Shown: in pieces, positions 1-8,180 of the stretch
How the letters are laid out: every line of letters starts with the position of its first letter
Numbering within the stretch: the stretch's first letter is position 1
From: Acidiferrobacteraceae bacterium
GTDB lineage: Bacteria; Pseudomonadota; Gammaproteobacteria; Arenicellales; UBA868
Direction of reading: 5' to 3'
Length of the DNA: 49,965 nt
NCBI GenBank assembly: GCA_018698075.1
Contig: JABINT010000031.1
Span: 1 to 49,965 of the forward strand
Position numbers and translations under genes: made by a program
Notes under the pieces: model-generated
What the model was told of the DNA's origin: nothing
Seen by the model: the letters and a program-made list of their open reading frames with translations, nothing else
Database searches by the model: none

Positions 1-1
1 G

Positions 2-301
2 CGCTTGGCTGGATGTATTGACGGTGTCAATCTCAAGTTGATGAAGTGTGGCGGTATCAGCGAAGCTTTGCGTATCGTCGCTACCGCTCGAGCCCATAAT
101 CTTAAGACGATGATCGGCTGCATGGGTGAATCCTCGGTCGCCATAGGCGCTGGCGCTTCTCTTGGTGCACTGTTTGACCATATTGATCTGGATTCGCACC
201 TCAATCTGTTGCCTGATCCCGCTTCGGGGCTTTGTCTTGATGCGGGCGTGGTCAACGTGGATGCAAAACGACCTGGACACGGAGTCACACTGACATGCTA
301 A
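2..301 (+). CDS. dgcA: N-acetyl-D-glutamate racemase / dipeptide epimerase-like, C-terminal part
   Basis: This is the 3' end of an enolase-superfamily gene that starts before the window; the frame is open to the left edge, so the TTG at base 5 used by the ORF track is not a real start. About 98 residues remain. The motif NLKLMKCGG carries the C-terminal catalytic lysine of the muconate-lactonizing/dipeptide-epimerase group, and GCMGES and DLDSH match the last barrel strands. Known family members interconvert L/D epimers of Ala-Glu dipeptides. In the DgcAN pathway the homologue racemizes N-acetyl-D-glutamate. The next gene, a DUF1611 protein, overlaps its last seven bases, which favours the DgcA role over cell-wall peptide recycling. 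The N-terminal capping domain is outside the window, so substrate specificity cannot be judged. Confidence 0.8.
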   Translation, partial: RLAGCIDGVNLKLMKCGGISEALRIVATARAHNLKTMIGCMGESSVAIGAGASLGALFDHIDLDSHLNLLPDPASGLCLDAGVVNVDAKRPGHGVTLTC

Positions 302-1326
302 AGCCTGACCAGAAACTGGTCATCCATTTTTTCGAACAGATTGACAAGTTGAACGGCAAGATGGGGCACGGCGTGCTGCGTTACTCACGCAACCCGATTG
401 CCTGTGCTGTTGACTTCAATCACGGCGGGTGCAGCACCCGTGAACTGCTGGGCTTCGGGCCGGATGTGCCGGTGGTGTCCTCGGTTGCCCAGGCTGTCGA
501 TGTCGGTGGTGAGGTGCTGGTACTGGGGATGGCGCCTTCTGGTGGCCGCCTGCCACCAGAGATGGTGGCAGAAGTAGATCACGCCGTGGCGTCGGGGATG
601 AGTGTGGTTAACGGCCTGCATGAACAGCTTGGACCGCGGTATCCGGATCTGAAGGAAGGCCAGTGGGTTTGGGATATCCGCCGGGAGCCCCAAGATCTGG
701 GCATCGCCTGGGCGCGGGCGGCCGGGCTGTCGAATCGGCGAGCGCTGCTGGTGGGAACCGATATGGCAGTTGGAAAAATGACGGCTGGCCTTGAGATCTG
801 GCATGCGTCGCTCAAGCGCGAAATCCGTGCCGAGTTTCTGGCGACCGGGCAGATCGGCATCCTGATCAGCGGTAAGGGGATCCCCCTGGATGCGATCCGG
901 GTGGATTATGCCTGTGGTGCCGTGGAGGGAATGGTGATGGATGCCGCTGATGCCCAACTGGTGATCGTTGAGGGTCAGGGCTCAATCGTACATCCTGGTA
1001 GTACCTCGACACTGCCGCTGATCCGTGGCTCGTGCCCGACACACCTGGTGTTGTGCCATCGTGCTGGTATGACTGAGCTTGATACCGTGGGCGCAGCCAT
1101 TCGAGTGCCGCCGCTCAACGAGGTTATTGCACTGTATGAAGATCTGGCCGGTGCGTGCGGCACTTTTACCCGACCGCTGACGGCTGGAATTGCACTGAAT
1201 ACCGCACATCTTGATGCAGATGACGCGGCACGCGCCGTGGCGCAGATACAAGATGAAACCGGCCGGCTCGTGGTCGACCCTGTGCGAGATGGTGCCGATG
1301 CGTTGGTTGACGCATTAATGCGCTGA
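295..1326 (+). CDS. dgcN: DUF1611 protein, probable D-glutamate N-acetyltransferase
   Basis: The 343-residue protein has the two-part layout of the DUF1611 family: an N-terminal Rossmann-like region (about 1-140) and a P-loop domain starting with GTDMAVGKMT at 154-163. Its length is normal for the family. DUF1611 proteins paired with an enolase-type racemase have been described as DgcN, which acetylates D-glutamate before DgcA converts it to N-acetyl-L-glutamate. The ATG lies inside the end of the upstream dgcA-like gene (seven-base overlap), so the two are surely co-transcribed and probably translationally coupled. The link to D-glutamate comes from family knowledge; nothing in the sequence proves the substrate. 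No clear terminator follows. Confidence 0.82.
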   Translation: MLKPDQKLVIHFFEQIDKLNGKMGHGVLRYSRNPIACAVDFNHGGCSTRELLGFGPDVPVVSSVAQAVDVGGEVLVLGMAPSGGRLPPEMVAEVDHAVASGMSVVNGLHEQLGPRYPDLKEGQWVWDIRREPQDLGIAWARAAGLSNRRALLVGTDMAVGKMTAGLEIWHASLKREIRAEFLATGQIGILISGKGIPLDAIRVDYACGAVEGMVMDAADAQLVIVEGQGSIVHPGSTSTLPLIRGSCPTHLVLCHRAGMTELDTVGAAIRVPPLNEVIALYEDLAGACGTFTRPLTAGIALNTAHLDADDAARAVAQIQDETGRLVVDPVRDGADALVDALMR

Positions 1327-1518
1327 ACCTGGCCAGGGCCGAAAAAACGCAATCAATGTCTGGCTGCACCACAAAAGCCTAATCTTTCCCCCGTTGTGTG
1401 TGTTTTTGCCTGGAAAAACAGGCTAATTTGGACTGAATGAGAAAGGCATTTATCTCGATAGGGTATCTGCCTCAGTGGTAAAACACGGATCCCTCAACAG
1501 CATGAAGATAACCTCGTC

Positions 1519-1761
1519 ATGCACGTTCTAGACAATATTCGTCGGTGGGTGGGCGCATTGGCTGAGTTGGGTATTTCAATCATTGCGCTGGGAGTTGTTT
1601 TGCAGGTTCTTTTTGGAGACGAAACAGGCGCAACTCCTTTTTTACCCGTAGATGTACTTGGAAGTGTTGTCGGATTTGTTAGCGCTCTGGGAAGCGAAGG
1701 GCTGGTCGGTCTGATAGCGCTTGGAATTTTGTGGTGGGCATATAACAAGAGATCTGCATAG
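1519..1761 (+). CDS. small two-helix membrane protein
   Basis: An 80-residue protein with two hydrophobic stretches (about 15-32 and 58-74) separated by a short polar/proline segment, and a basic tail (YNKRSA) after the second helix. I do not recognise a functional family. The ORF is closely followed by a good intrinsic terminator at 1793-1816, and the opposite-strand ORF has a composition typical of a shadow, so this strand is preferred. The upstream ribosome-binding site is weak. It stands alone between dgcN and the convergent cyclase gene, so context does not suggest a role. Confidence 0.6.
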   Translation: MHVLDNIRRWVGALAELGISIIALGVVLQVLFGDETGATPFLPVDVLGSVVGFVSALGSEGLVGLIALGILWWAYNKRSA

Positions 1762-1792
1762 GTTATTTTCGAGCAGTAAGAGCAGTCTTTAA

Positions 1793-1816
1793 GAGGGGGC
1801 ATCGCCCCTCTTTTTT
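1793..1816 (+). terminator. intrinsic terminator of the small membrane protein gene
   Basis: GAGGGG (1793-1798) pairs with CCCCTC (1805-1810) around a six-base loop, followed directly by six T residues. It lies 32 bases after the stop codon of the 80-residue ORF and before the convergent cyclase gene. Confidence 0.85.
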
Positions 1817-1861
1817 ATGGTCCCCGGTTCAGACGAGCGTCCTTGAGGTGCCAGATCAGTG

Positions 1862-3616
1862 CTAGTGCGCTTCTTTATCTACAAAGCCGGCCAGTAGCAG
1901 CCCGTTGATAAAGGGCTCGATATTCCGTGGATCCTGATAGGGTTGGAATCTCCGGCTGTCATTCACCGTATAGCCCGGTACCTCGGCCATCACAGCGTCG
2001 CGCTCGGCGGCCGCTCGGCCCATATCGCCCAGTTGTGCGTAACTGGCCGCGAGCACCCGACGATGAAATCGGTTGGGGTTGTCGATTCTCAGTAGTGCCT
2101 GGACAGCATCCACATATCTGTCGGTGTTGTAGTGGGCAATCGCCAACCCCCACAAGTACCATGACGGCGGAAAGGGGTTGTGGGACAGCGCTTTGTTGAG
2201 CTGGATGAGCGCTGACTCGGGTTCACCGGTGAAGATCAGTACGAGGCCTCTGCCGGCGAGCGCATCAGCGTGGTTTGGATTAAGGTCGATGGCCTGATCC
2301 AGGTGAGCCATCGCTTCAATGTAATGCCTGCGCCACAGATAGGTGAGGCCGAAGACGGCATGCGCCAGGCTGTCAGTTGGATCAAGCTCGAGCGCGTGAC
2401 TCGCATGGCGTGCCGCCTGGCGTATACAGGCGTTTGGATCTTCTGTCCACATCATCAGAAAATCCGCCAGGTAGGTCAGTGCGAGGCCCGACAGGGCGGT
2501 CGCGGACGCTGAATCGGTGCGAAGTACCTTTTGGAAAAGTTCTCGAGCTGTTTTGGTGTCGACTGGCTCACGCATCCGGTAGACCAACTGGCGAGCCTGA
2601 ATTGTGTCCGCATAAGCGGTTACCTCAGACTTTGTTGCCGAGTCTCGAATGGCGTTTTGCTCCATATTACCGATCAGCGTCATTACGATGTGCCGGGTAA
2701 TCTCGTCCTGTATTGCCGGCAGATCTGTCATGACGGCATCAAAAGTCTCAGACCACAGGTAGTTGCCGGCTGGAATCTCCAGAAGGTTCACGACCAGGCG
2801 GAAGCTGTCAGCGCGCTTCCGGAGAGTGCCGTCAACCAGATAACGTACGCCAAGGCGTTGACCTAGCTGAGCCTTGTTCTGTGACTGGTGATGCTGTGTC
2901 AGTGCCGTGTGCGAGGCGAGGACAAACAATTGGCGAAACCGCGACAGGGCGCCGATCAGATCTACGGTAAGTGCTTCACCCATGTTGTCCAAAGGCAGAT
3001 TGTGATCAAGACTGGCAAACGGCAGCACCAGGATTGCGAGCCGGGTGTCGGTGGTGTTGTTGCCTTCGCGCTGTGTTATCTCGTAATCTGTGTGCAACAG
3101 GTGGGCGTGGACTGGTACGGCAATATTGCGAAGCAATTGATCGCCGATGGATTCGAAACAGACATCCAGAGAGTCGCCTATGACCTCACGCGCTGATTGC
3201 GAGATACAGATGCCCCCAGGGGGGGCGATTTCCTGTAGCCGGGCCGCGATGTTTACGCCATTGCCGAAAGCCTGGTCACCGTCGACGATCACTTCTCCCA
3301 GGTTGATTCCAATGCGGGCCCGCAAGCACTGGTGTTCCGGTACGTTCTCGTTAGCTACGGCCAGCCGCTTGTGCAGGGCGATGGCGGTTATTGCCGCAGC
3401 GCTGGCGGTAGGGAATACGGCCAGCAGGCTGTCACCGGCTGTGTTGACCAGTTGTCCCCCGTTGTTGGTAATAACGATGCGCGCGTGGGCAAAGCCCTCT
3501 TTCAGCGCGTGGAAGGTCGCTTCTTCATCCTGCCAGGTCAGGCGGGAAAATTCGACGATATCTCCATGTAACACCGCCAACAGCACTCGTTCAGTTTTTT
3601 CTTTAGTTTCGCCCAT
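1862..3616 (-). CDS. class III adenylate/guanylate cyclase with FlgO/TolB-like and TPR regions
   Basis: 584 residues. Residues 12-170 form a class III nucleotide cyclase domain: a metal-binding Asp in HGDIVEF (D19), a second in NTAGDS (D62), and the FGNGVNIAARL segment with the catalytic Asn/Arg. Residues 190-330 (LAILVLPF ... YLVDGTLR) resemble the FlgO/TolB N-terminal fold seen in many proteins of this architecture. The C-terminal 240 residues are helical TPR repeats, for example the LNPNHADALAGRGL type. There is no transmembrane segment, so it is probably a cytoplasmic or peripheral sensor-cyclase. Purine specificity (cAMP or cGMP) is not clear from the motifs. It is transcribed away from the 3754-5022 gene pair, and the 137-base gap probably holds divergent promoters. 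Confidence 0.85.
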   Translation of the reverse strand: MGETKEKTERVLLAVLHGDIVEFSRLTWQDEEATFHALKEGFAHARIVITNNGGQLVNTAGDSLLAVFPTASAAAITAIALHKRLAVANENVPEHQCLRARIGINLGEVIVDGDQAFGNGVNIAARLQEIAPPGGICISQSAREVIGDSLDVCFESIGDQLLRNIAVPVHAHLLHTDYEITQREGNNTTDTRLAILVLPFASLDHNLPLDNMGEALTVDLIGALSRFRQLFVLASHTALTQHHQSQNKAQLGQRLGVRYLVDGTLRKRADSFRLVVNLLEIPAGNYLWSETFDAVMTDLPAIQDEITRHIVMTLIGNMEQNAIRDSATKSEVTAYADTIQARQLVYRMREPVDTKTARELFQKVLRTDSASATALSGLALTYLADFLMMWTEDPNACIRQAARHASHALELDPTDSLAHAVFGLTYLWRRHYIEAMAHLDQAIDLNPNHADALAGRGLVLIFTGEPESALIQLNKALSHNPFPPSWYLWGLAIAHYNTDRYVDAVQALLRIDNPNRFHRRVLAASYAQLGDMGRAAAERDAVMAEVPGYTVNDSRRFQPYQDPRNIEPFINGLLLAGFVDKEAH

Positions 3617-3753
3617 GGCAGATGCTCAACGGGGTTGATGGCGATTCCAGTCACTGGTCAGCAGCCACCGCCTTGGAGTGCTGACTTTGCGAAAGTTCGC
3701 TACTCGGCAAGAATGGGTTCTTGGTAAGTTCGTAACCCAACTGGAGAAAGTGT

Positions 3754-4371
3754 ATGTCAAGCACGACAGGCTCGTATACCTTGCATAACTGCAGCTCGGT
3801 AAAAGATTACTTCAGACAGAAGGTGACTGATGCGATCGATGAAGAAAGTATCAGCGTAATGGAAGATACCCAGGCCTATTTGGTTAATCTGCTGACTTTT
3901 TACACGCGAACAGATCATTTTTTTGAGCACACGAATCAAGGGCTGGAGCTGCGACCGCTCGCGCTCGTCTACGGTGAGGCACTTTCAGCCAAGACAACCA
4001 CTGAGCGTGCTGTTGCGCTGCGCCGAGTCGGCGATGTGGCGCTGTTTGTGGCCGGGGTATTTCGACATAGTTTCAGCCGCAAGCCGGTAGGGGTGGACTA
4101 TTACATTGCCATGGGCGGTAATGCTTACGAGCACCTGTCGCTCGCCTGTACTCGAACCAGCCAGGGCACTGGCGCGGTTTTTTCGGAATTGGGGACAAAG
4201 TTTGCGCTTCTGGCCGAGGTGCTGACACGCACTTTTGAACAAGGCGTGAAGAGCGATAAAGACCTGCTCGCAGTTTATGAGCGCTGGCGCCGGACTGGCA
4301 GCGCGCGTTACGCCAGACAATTACAGCAAGTTGGCATAAACCTTGGGGTTTCTTCCCGCCGGGCGCACTGA
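3754..4371 (+). CDS. conserved hypothetical protein, first gene of a two-gene unit
   Basis: A 205-residue soluble, mostly helical protein with no signal peptide or membrane segment. I do not recognise the family. Notable stretches are FYTRTDHFFEH near residue 52, GVFRHSFSRKPVGVDYYIAMGGNAYEHL around 105-132, and a basic C-terminus. The start is supported by GGAG eight bases upstream of the ATG. The stop codon abuts the ATG of the next gene (TGAATG), so the pair is a coupled operon. It is divergent from the cyclase gene; a shared regulatory connection is possible but only inferred. Confidence 0.75.
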   Translation: MSSTTGSYTLHNCSSVKDYFRQKVTDAIDEESISVMEDTQAYLVNLLTFYTRTDHFFEHTNQGLELRPLALVYGEALSAKTTTERAVALRRVGDVALFVAGVFRHSFSRKPVGVDYYIAMGGNAYEHLSLACTRTSQGTGAVFSELGTKFALLAEVLTRTFEQGVKSDKDLLAVYERWRRTGSARYARQLQQVGINLGVSSRRAH

Positions 4372-5022
4372 ATGCGCTCCCTGAGCCGGCTGCAGCACTG
4401 GCTGGCGGCCGTGTACGAGATCAACGTCGATTACGACGTAATGGACTTTCTTGTGACAGATCAGGCGGTGGCTTGCGCTTTGCAGGGGGATAACAACCGA
4501 CCGGATTGCCCGGAAAAGCTGTTTTTGCAGCAGACCTCTGGGGAGTTAGGCATTTCGCTTTACCTGGCACCTGAGGTCATCACCGGGTTGGCGACCGGTA
4601 ACGCTGTTTCCAGCGCCCGTGATGCGCAGGTGTTTTGTCATGCCATCGAAGGCGTCAGCCACTTTCTTTATCTGGTTTGGCGTGCCGGTTTTGATCGCAC
4701 GCTGACACAACTCGAGCTGGAACTGCAGGCAGAGATAGATAAGTTCATCGGTTTGCTGGTTCTGGCTGGAGGTCGACACTCTTTCGACGTGGCGTCACTG
4801 CACTCTTGGCTTTTTGAAAACGTGGCCTTCGAAAGTGGATTGAACTGTCAGGCGCGAGCCCGGTACCAGGCGGCCAACTGTTATGCCAGCGACTATTGCG
4901 GCCAGTTGGATCGCCGATACCTGAGAGCTCAGGATGGGCCGGGACTGACCCGGGAGTTGCGCCGGTTTTATCGCCAGGATCAACGTGGCAAGCTGGCTAT
5001 GATCAGATCACTTGCGGCCTGA
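4372..5022 (+). CDS. conserved hypothetical protein, second gene of the unit
   Basis: A 216-residue protein of unknown function, starting directly after the previous stop codon. It is soluble and helix-rich. Visible landmarks are a central region with HAIEGVSHFLYLVWRA (about 105-120), a Glu-rich helix ELELQAEIDKF, and a C-terminal Arg-rich portion. The HxxEGxxHF pattern recalls metal-binding four-helix proteins, but this is only a resemblance. The obligate pairing with the upstream gene suggests the two products act together. Confidence 0.75.
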   Translation: MRSLSRLQHWLAAVYEINVDYDVMDFLVTDQAVACALQGDNNRPDCPEKLFLQQTSGELGISLYLAPEVITGLATGNAVSSARDAQVFCHAIEGVSHFLYLVWRAGFDRTLTQLELELQAEIDKFIGLLVLAGGRHSFDVASLHSWLFENVAFESGLNCQARARYQAANCYASDYCGQLDRRYLRAQDGPGLTRELRRFYRQDQRGKLAMIRSLAA

Positions 5023-5167
5023 GCATCTTCTTGGGGTTGAGATCCTGTTGTGGTCCCCGGGGCTAGTCTCATAGACGGGTGTTGGCAAACACATTCAATT
5101 AAACAATCATTTACCTATACAATATCGCGTTCTTTGACAGATTAACCCGCTCGGCGGGAGATGCTCG
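5023..5167 (+). promoter_or_regulatory. upstream region of the leuA-like gene
   Basis: An AT-rich stretch (about 5093-5130) contains a plausible -10 (TATACA, within CCTATACAAT) with a poor -35 about 16 bases upstream. No leader peptide rich in Leu/Val/Ile codons or T-box-like structure was seen, so classical attenuation is not supported. The Shine-Dalgarno GGGAG precedes the ATG. Confidence 0.35.
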
Positions 5168-6727
5168 ATGCGAGAACATGTGTTGTTGATGGATACGACT
5201 TTGCGGGACGGGGAGCAGACCCAGGGAGTCTCGTTCGCACCGGACGAGAAGGTCAGCATTGCCCGCGCGCTACTGCACAACCTCAAAGTGGATCGTATTG
5301 AAGTGGCTTCCGCCGGAGTCTCACACGGCGAAAAAGAGGCTGTGACTCGTATTCATGACTGGGCCGCAACTAACGAGTGCCTGGACCGGGTCGAAGTGCT
5401 GGGCTTCACGGATCACCGGCGCAGTGTCGATTGGCTGATGAGCACTGGTGGCCGGGTGCTTAACCTGTTGACCAAGGGCAGCGAGAAGCATTGCACTGAG
5501 CAATTACGCAAGACCCTTGAGCAGCATCTGGACGACATTGGGCGTACTGTGGCTTATGCGCACGACCAGAATCTATTGGTTAATGTTTATCTGGAAGACT
5601 GGTCCAATGGGTATCGCGACAGTCGCGATTACGTGTACCGGATGGTAGAAGGCCTGGTGGCCATGAACATCGGTTACCTGATGCTGCCTGATACGCTCGG
5701 CGTGATGAGCCCGCAAGAAGTGACCACTGCTGTTGGCGATATGTGTGATCGTTTCCCTGAGCAGGATTTTGATTTTCATCCGCACAACGATTACGGGCTC
5801 GCCACCGCCAACGCCATGGCCGCAGTGCAGTGCGGTGTCGCATCCATTCACGTAACGCTGAACTGCTTAGGTGAACGGGCCGGCAACGTCTCACTGGCTG
5901 AAGTGGCTGTCGTCCTTAAGGATAAGCTCGGGGTAAGTGTTGCGATAGACGAATCCAAAATTCACGATCTCAGCCAGATGGTCGAGAATTTCTCCGGCAA
6001 GCGGGTTGCTGCGAACTCACCCATTATTGGCAGCGATGTGTTTACCCAGACCAGCGGGATCCATGCCGATGGTGACCGCAAGGGCAAGCTCTACCAGACC
6101 GAACTCAGCCCGAACCGCTTTGATCGTCAGCACAGCTATGCGCTGGGCAAGATGAGCGGCAAGGCATCGCTGACCAAGAACCTGGAGGAGCTTGGCATTG
6201 AATTGTCCGAAGACAATCAGCGTAAGGTGTTGCAAAAGATCGTGGAGATAGCCGACACCAAGGCAACCATCACCATCGAAGATCTGCCCTTTATCATTGC
6301 TGATATTCTGGAAAGTGGCGACTACCGTCATGTCGAGCTGCTGAACTGTTCGATTACCAGCGGTTATGAGATCGAGTCGACTGCCAGCCTACGAGTGCGG
6401 ATCGGTGATCAGATCCACAAGTCATCGAATTCTGGCAACGGCGGTTTTGATGCCTTTATCAAGGCGATGAAACAGGTGCTTGAGCCGGACGGCTTTGTGC
6501 TCCCGGAGCTGACGGATTTCGAGATCCGCATTCCCAAGGGCGGCCATACCAGCGCCCTTACCGAATGTTTTATTAGTTGGGATGACAACGGCCGCGAGTT
6601 CAAGACCCGGGGCGTGCACGCCAATCAGGTTTTTGCCAGCGTCAATGCGGCTCTGCGCATGCTCAATATGAAAATGCACCAGGACCTACCCGGCGGCGAA
6701 TCACAACCGCTGGATACGCCGGAGTAA
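5168..6727 (+). CDS. leuA: 2-isopropylmalate synthase-family enzyme (LeuA-like)
   Basis: 519 residues with the full layout of an isopropylmalate/citramalate synthase: a catalytic TIM barrel beginning MDTTLRDGEQT (8-18), metal-binding HPHNDYGLA near residue 205, the GERAGN motif, linker subdomains containing SGIHADGD, and a C-terminal LeuA-type allosteric domain (about 385-505). The enzyme condenses acetyl-CoA with a 2-oxo acid; 2-oxoisovalerate (leucine synthesis) is the likeliest substrate because leuB is next door. From memory, the sequence resembles the LeuA variety common in Bacteroidetes more than E. coli LeuA; no search was done. Citramalate synthase is the main alternative. The start is supported by GGGAG nine bases upstream. 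Confidence 0.85.
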   Translation: MREHVLLMDTTLRDGEQTQGVSFAPDEKVSIARALLHNLKVDRIEVASAGVSHGEKEAVTRIHDWAATNECLDRVEVLGFTDHRRSVDWLMSTGGRVLNLLTKGSEKHCTEQLRKTLEQHLDDIGRTVAYAHDQNLLVNVYLEDWSNGYRDSRDYVYRMVEGLVAMNIGYLMLPDTLGVMSPQEVTTAVGDMCDRFPEQDFDFHPHNDYGLATANAMAAVQCGVASIHVTLNCLGERAGNVSLAEVAVVLKDKLGVSVAIDESKIHDLSQMVENFSGKRVAANSPIIGSDVFTQTSGIHADGDRKGKLYQTELSPNRFDRQHSYALGKMSGKASLTKNLEELGIELSEDNQRKVLQKIVEIADTKATITIEDLPFIIADILESGDYRHVELLNCSITSGYEIESTASLRVRIGDQIHKSSNSGNGGFDAFIKAMKQVLEPDGFVLPELTDFEIRIPKGGHTSALTECFISWDDNGREFKTRGVHANQVFASVNAALRMLNMKMHQDLPGGESQPLDTPE

Positions 6728-6733
6728 AACGCG

Positions 6734-7843
6734 TTAGCCGTTGCTGGGCATTGATTTCAGCGCTGCGACCACCCGGTCACCAAATTCGCTGGTGCTGATC
6801 TGTCTTTCCGCGTTACCGCGACGTGCCAGGTCAGGGGTGGTGTAGCCATCGGTGAAAACGCTTTGCATGGCCTGCCACAGGTTGCGGGCCTCGGCTTCCA
6901 TGCCAAAACTCATTTGTAGCATCATCGCCACCGATCCCAGCATTGAGTAGGGATTGGCGATGCCTTGCCCGGCGATATCGGGTGCCGAACCGTGCGAGGG
7001 CTCGTAGTAGGATTTTTCCGGGCCGACACAGGCCGAAGGCATTAGGCCAAGTGATCCGAGGATTCCGCCGCACTGGTCGCTGAGAATGTCACCGAACATA
7101 TTCTCCATTACCATGACATCAAATCGAGTCGGGTCAAGGCACAGGTAGGTGGCAGCCGCATCGACCAGCACATGTTCAACCTGTACATCCGGGTAATCCA
7201 CGCGAACTTCTTCAAGGATCTCGTTCCACAGTACGCTGGACTTAAGCACATTGCTCTTGTGCACGTTGTGCAACACCTTTTTGCGCTGCGATGACAATTT
7301 GAAAGCCACCTCGAGTACCTGGCGGATCTGGTCTTCGTCGTACTCGAGCGTCTCGTGGACGTAGCGCCGTCCAGAATCATTGACACCAGTGGTCTTAGCG
7401 CCGAAATACAGGCCTCCCACCAGTTCACGGATAATGACCAGGTCGATACCGTCACCGATGATCTCTGGGCGTAACGGCGAAAAGTGGGCAAGGCTTGGCG
7501 GCAGGGTGACCGGGCGGAAGTTGGCATAAGTCTGGTAACGCCGGCGCATTGGCAGTAACGCACCGCGCTCGGGCTGCTCATCGATGGGAATCTTCTTTGA
7601 TTCCTCATGACTTAAGCCGATCGTTCCTTTGAGAATCGCATCAGCCTCGTCGCAGATGGCGATCGATTCGTCAGGAAAAGACTTTCCGGTCTCGAACCAG
7701 GCGCAGGCACCAAACAAGGCAGGCCTAAGATCAAAGGAAACCTTGTTACGCTGTTCGATGAGTTTCAGGATCTTGACCGCCTCAGCCATGATCTCGGGAC
7801 CTATGCCGTCACCGGCCAGCAGAGCAATTTTATGTGTTGTCAT
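6734..7843 (-). CDS. leuB: 3-isopropylmalate dehydrogenase
   Basis: 369 residues, full length for LeuB. The N-terminus IALLAGDGIGPEIM and the signature MENMFGDILSDQCGGILGSLG are those of the isocitrate/isopropylmalate dehydrogenase family, and the Arg residues for 3-isopropylmalate binding lie in the LPMRRRYQTYANFRP stretch. It oxidises and decarboxylates (2R,3S)-3-isopropylmalate with NAD. It is unusual in being convergent with the leuA-like gene, with only six bases between the stop codons, so the two are not one operon and leuCD are not here. Divergence from isocitrate dehydrogenase is clear from the overall length and motifs. Confidence 0.95.
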   Translation of the reverse strand: MTTHKIALLAGDGIGPEIMAEAVKILKLIEQRNKVSFDLRPALFGACAWFETGKSFPDESIAICDEADAILKGTIGLSHEESKKIPIDEQPERGALLPMRRRYQTYANFRPVTLPPSLAHFSPLRPEIIGDGIDLVIIRELVGGLYFGAKTTGVNDSGRRYVHETLEYDEDQIRQVLEVAFKLSSQRKKVLHNVHKSNVLKSSVLWNEILEEVRVDYPDVQVEHVLVDAAATYLCLDPTRFDVMVMENMFGDILSDQCGGILGSLGLMPSACVGPEKSYYEPSHGSAPDIAGQGIANPYSMLGSVAMMLQMSFGMEAEARNLWQAMQSVFTDGYTTPDLARRGNAERQISTSEFGDRVVAALKSMPSNG

Positions 7844-7880
7844 GTTATCGGGGGCTTGCGGCCCTTGGTGGCGTTACGGG

Positions 7881-8180
7881 TTATTCGCAGGCATCACCGA
7901 TGCCGTTGTGGTTCTGGTCAGATTGTTCCGGGTTGAAGTATCCGGCGCAATTGTCGAGCGCATCGAGTATTCCATCTTCGTCAAGGTCATCACAGATCAG
8001 AATATCGTCCTCATCGTCGATCGGAGGGTAAATCTGGCTCACGGCGCCTGCCTCGGTCGCGGTCATTGCCAGTCCAGTTATCAGGATGGCCAGTAGAGGG
8101 CCGATCAGCGCTGAGTGCGGTCGGGAAGCGATTCTATCTGTCGATTCGCGAACAGTACATCGATACTCGGGGTTTACCAT
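7881..8180 (-). CDS. small exported protein with thrombospondin type 3-like calcium motifs
   Basis: 99 residues. A hydrophobic segment (about 25-45, LIGPLLAILITGLAMTATEAGA) looks like a signal peptide with a long N-region, and the remainder is acidic. The end carries DLDEDGILDALDNC and DQNHNGIGDACE, typical of thrombospondin type 3 repeats that bind calcium in secreted bacterial proteins. The ATG overlaps the stop of the upstream dehydrogenase gene (ATGGTAA), suggesting translational coupling, although the real start may lie inside at a weaker codon. The protein is too short for an adhesin; it may be a periplasmic or surface calcium-binding peptide. Confidence 0.65.
   Translation of the reverse strand: MVNPEYRCTVRESTDRIASRPHSALIGPLLAILITGLAMTATEAGAVSQIYPPIDDEDDILICDDLDEDGILDALDNCAGYFNPEQSDQNHNGIGDACE

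Noticed and set aside
385-957. 190-residue minus-strand ORF opposite dgcN
   Set aside because: His/Arg/Pro-rich shadow of a well-supported gene.
1328-1337. CCTGGCCAGG palindrome after dgcN as a terminator
   Set aside because: No loop and no T run.
1460-1490. CCTCAGTGGTAAAACAC resembling a tRNA D arm
   Set aside because: No acceptor, anticodon or T arm can be built around it.
1818-5062. TGGTCCCCGG present near 1818 and near 5051
   Set aside because: Ten-base match only, no extended repeat or shared context.
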